A stretch of 64,000 bases of DNA, taken from Congeria kusceri (lineage: Eukaryota > Mollusca > Bivalvia > Myida > Dreissenidae). Each line of letters begins with the position of its first letter. Position 1 is the stretch's first letter. The position numbers were made by a program, and so were the translations under genes. Under the pieces are notes generated by a model, which saw only the letters and a program-made list of their open reading frames with translations, did no database searches and was not told where the DNA came from. The stretch lies in assembly GCA_027627225.1 (NCBI GenBank), contig JAPFQT010000384.1, positions 1 to 64,000 on the forward strand, given 5' to 3'. Below, piece after piece: positions 61,724 through 64,000 of the stretch.

Positions 61724-64000
61724 TTATTAGTAATAATCGAATAAGCATGAGCACGCGTGTGTTACTATGTAATGTTGATTCTATCAATACTATTGTGACA
61801 AAATTAGTTATTATTGATTGTTAAAATTATTGACGTTTATCATCATCACATATTTTAATCCAACTACTGGTTAGCAAAGATTTAAACATTATGCAAGTGT
61901 GTTTTGTCAACGCATTTGAGAGGAGTGCAATATAAAATGCCATAAATACAGTCAGTCAAATTTGAGTGATTATCCATTTATCTCAGATGATTCGATTCTC
62001 TAAACTGTGACAACAGCATGGTGCCAATACACTAGAGTTCAACACCCGAGAATTGCGGAGAGTCAAATGAAGAAAGAGTGTTAGTAATAATCGAATTACC
62101 AATCATACATGGGTTGTTAAATATATTTATGATGCTAGCAGTATTATTTAAACAAAACTTTCCATTATTTACCGTTCTATATTTGTTCTCCCCAAACACA
62201 TTGATTTGGCTTTATTTCCAGCATTCGGGTGCTCTCATTGTCTTATTTACAGTATTATGGCCAGTTGCAGAACTAGGCATGTTTTGACAACTGATACAGT
62301 TTTATTGATTGCGATTAGCCATAAATTCTCCGGGGAAAGGATACCATTATCGTGTCTTTATAGCTCACCTTATTAAGTGCATTTTTTCCGATTCTGTCAC
62401 TGCTATATATAGCTTCTACCTCACTTTTTGATACTGCATTGTTGGTGGTGTCACATTTCCAGCATTATGTCGAAATGTAGTGCCTACTGTGTTCGTTTCT
62501 TGTTTCTACCTTTCTATTCCTGTCCCCACACATTGGGAGGCATTAGGCATTGTTCTTAGCAGTCCGTCGGGTCGTACGAACGTACGTACGCACGTCCTGA
62601 TATTGTATGGATTCAACTCCTCTTTTACTGCTGGGCGGATTTCGCTCAAACTTTCACAGCTTTAGAACCTTAGTGTGTGGGTGATCGTGAGAGATGGAAT
62701 TTTTGCTGAGACAACATTTGGTAGAATTATGGCTCTTTGTCATTATTTCCACTATAGAATATGCAAAATATGAACTCCTCTTATATTGCTGGGCGGATTG
62801 AACTGAAACGTCCACAGCTGGAGAACCTTAATGTGTAGGTGATCGAAAAAGACGGAATTTTGGCTGCGTCCAATTTTGGCAGATTAATTGGAATTTTTCA
62901 TTTTTACTACTATAGTACTTCTTGAAATGTTTTGGACTCAACACTTTTTTAAGTGCTAGGCTGATTTGGCTTCAATGTTTAAAGCTGAGGAACCAGTATG
63001 TGTAGATGATCTAAAAGGAATAAATTTTGGCAGATGTATGGCCTTTGGCCATTTTTCTACTACAGAATATAGACATGAAGACTCAACTTCTCTTTAACAG
63101 TTTGATAAATTTCGCTCAAACTTTTACAACAAAAGGTCCTCAATGTTTGGGTTATCATACATGATGGCATTTCGGCAGCGACTAATGTTGGCAGAATTAT
63201 AACCCTTTTCCACTCTTCCACCATAGAATATATACTTATCGATATTTTGTGGACTCATCCTCTCTCGAAATGTTTGGCGGATGGCGTTCAAACTGTCAAA
63301 GCTGAAGGACATTAATGTCTAGGCGATCGCAAAGGAAGACATTTCAGCTGCGACCAATTTCTGTAGAAGTATTACCCTTTGTCATTTTTCTACTATAACG
63401 TAATTATAAAAAAAAAAGTTGAGGCAAGAATTAGTGTTGGCGACAAGTCCTTTGTCTGTTTCCAAACATATGTGGTGGGGGCATCCGTGTCTGTGACACA
63501 TCTAGTTGATACTGTACTGTTGAGTGTACCATATTTCCAGAAATATGTCGATTAGCGTGCTGAGTGTTCGCTTATGTCTTGTAGAAATAAAAATTACAAA
63601 TTGAAATGCATAATTTAGGGTCTACAGTGCGTTTTATGGCCTACATCTGTTCTTGTTCTATATGTTATTAAGCAAGTTTAGGTCTCACTTGCCTGTTTTA
63701 TATTGGCAATTGCATATTTCAAGGCGGTTAACAAATATGAGTATATATTTGTAACTAAAAGAGCGCATATTTGTCAACAGTCAGTGTTTTTTACATGCGC
63801 AATGACGTTTTCTATTTGATTAAATATATGATATTTTCTGAAGCATAAAGGTATTCTTTATTAAATTATAAAGGTATTAAATCTGGTTGCATTTCGAGCA
63901 TTAAGTTACATGCGTTTATTTCTTTTGGAAGTATGTTGAGATGCTTGCGCATGCATATGGGGCAAAAACAAATGTTATTTTATTTATTTTCACAAATAAT
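61724..64000 (+). repeat. Array unit 12, partial (cut by window end)
   Basis: 2,277 bp of a further unit with the usual order of modules. The array therefore continues beyond the window. Confidence 0.92.
62611..63410 (+). repeat. Five diverged subrepeats of about 160 bp (example from unit 12)
   Basis: Subrepeats start near 62611, 62771, 62935, 63080 and 63252. Each has an ATTCAACTCCTC/GACTCAAC-like head, then GGCGGATT, TCAAACT and AGCTGAGGAACCTTA. GTGTAGGTGATCG, TTGGCAG and ATGGCCCTTTGTCATTTTTC follow, and CACTATAGAATA closes the subrepeat. The same block occurs in every unit (for example 25990-26810, 41280-42065). Subrepeats within a unit are far more diverged than the same subrepeat between units, so they are older than the array. 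Confidence 0.85.

Overview
This is animal (eukaryotic) DNA: AT-rich and dominated by non-coding repeats, with a Pol III tRNA gene, non-LTR retrotransposons, MITE-like foldback elements, microsatellites, minisatellites and one long open reading frame of metazoan death-domain type. The double-hairpin MITE with TGAGGCGTG ends is one I recall as abundant in dreissenid bivalves (zebra and quagga mussel). A bivalve, probably a dreissenid, is my best guess, but it rests on memory rather than on a search.

Layout. (1) 1-2.5 kb holds MITE and foldback copies, a CTA-triplet microsatellite and a complete tRNA-Glu(UUC) gene at 2479-2550. (2) 4.37-6.1 kb is a decayed minus-strand LINE with frameshifts, a lost catalytic Asp and a (TTAC)n 3' tail. 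(3) 6996-9089 (minus) is the only convincing protein-coding gene. It is an intact 697-codon frame with two N-terminal CARD domains, a Ser/Thr- and charge-rich linker and a helical TPR-like C-terminal half, and is probably an innate-immunity or cell-death adaptor. (4) 9.6-19.1 kb is a run of different tandem repeats: a TAG-triplet array, a 32-bp minisatellite with a 128-bp higher-order period, a 36-bp minisatellite, a tandemly amplified tRNA-derived SINE with a 440-bp higher-order period, and a TA array. Among them lie four MITE or foldback elements.

(5) From about 19.95 kb to the window end, and continuing beyond it, the sequence is one tandem array of roughly 3.1-kb units. A diverged edge comes first (19.95-22.29 kb), then eleven units and a partial twelfth. 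Each unit is nested. It contains five diverged subrepeats of about 160 bp, two related half-unit modules about 1.08 kb apart, and a block of about 190 bp that stays almost invariant while the rest drifts. One unit (57.6-61.7 kb) keeps a 1,088-bp segment that the others lack, which points to a parent unit of about 4.2 kb. Two adjacent units (43.5-54.3 kb) carry the same 5'-truncated, poly(A)-tailed LINE at exactly the same site, so the insertion happened once and was then copied.

No operon-like cooperation exists here. The biology visible is one apparent CARD adaptor gene beside a tRNA gene, next to a large, actively rearranging satellite domain. Most open frames in the repeats are by-products of repeat periodicity and were not annotated as genes.
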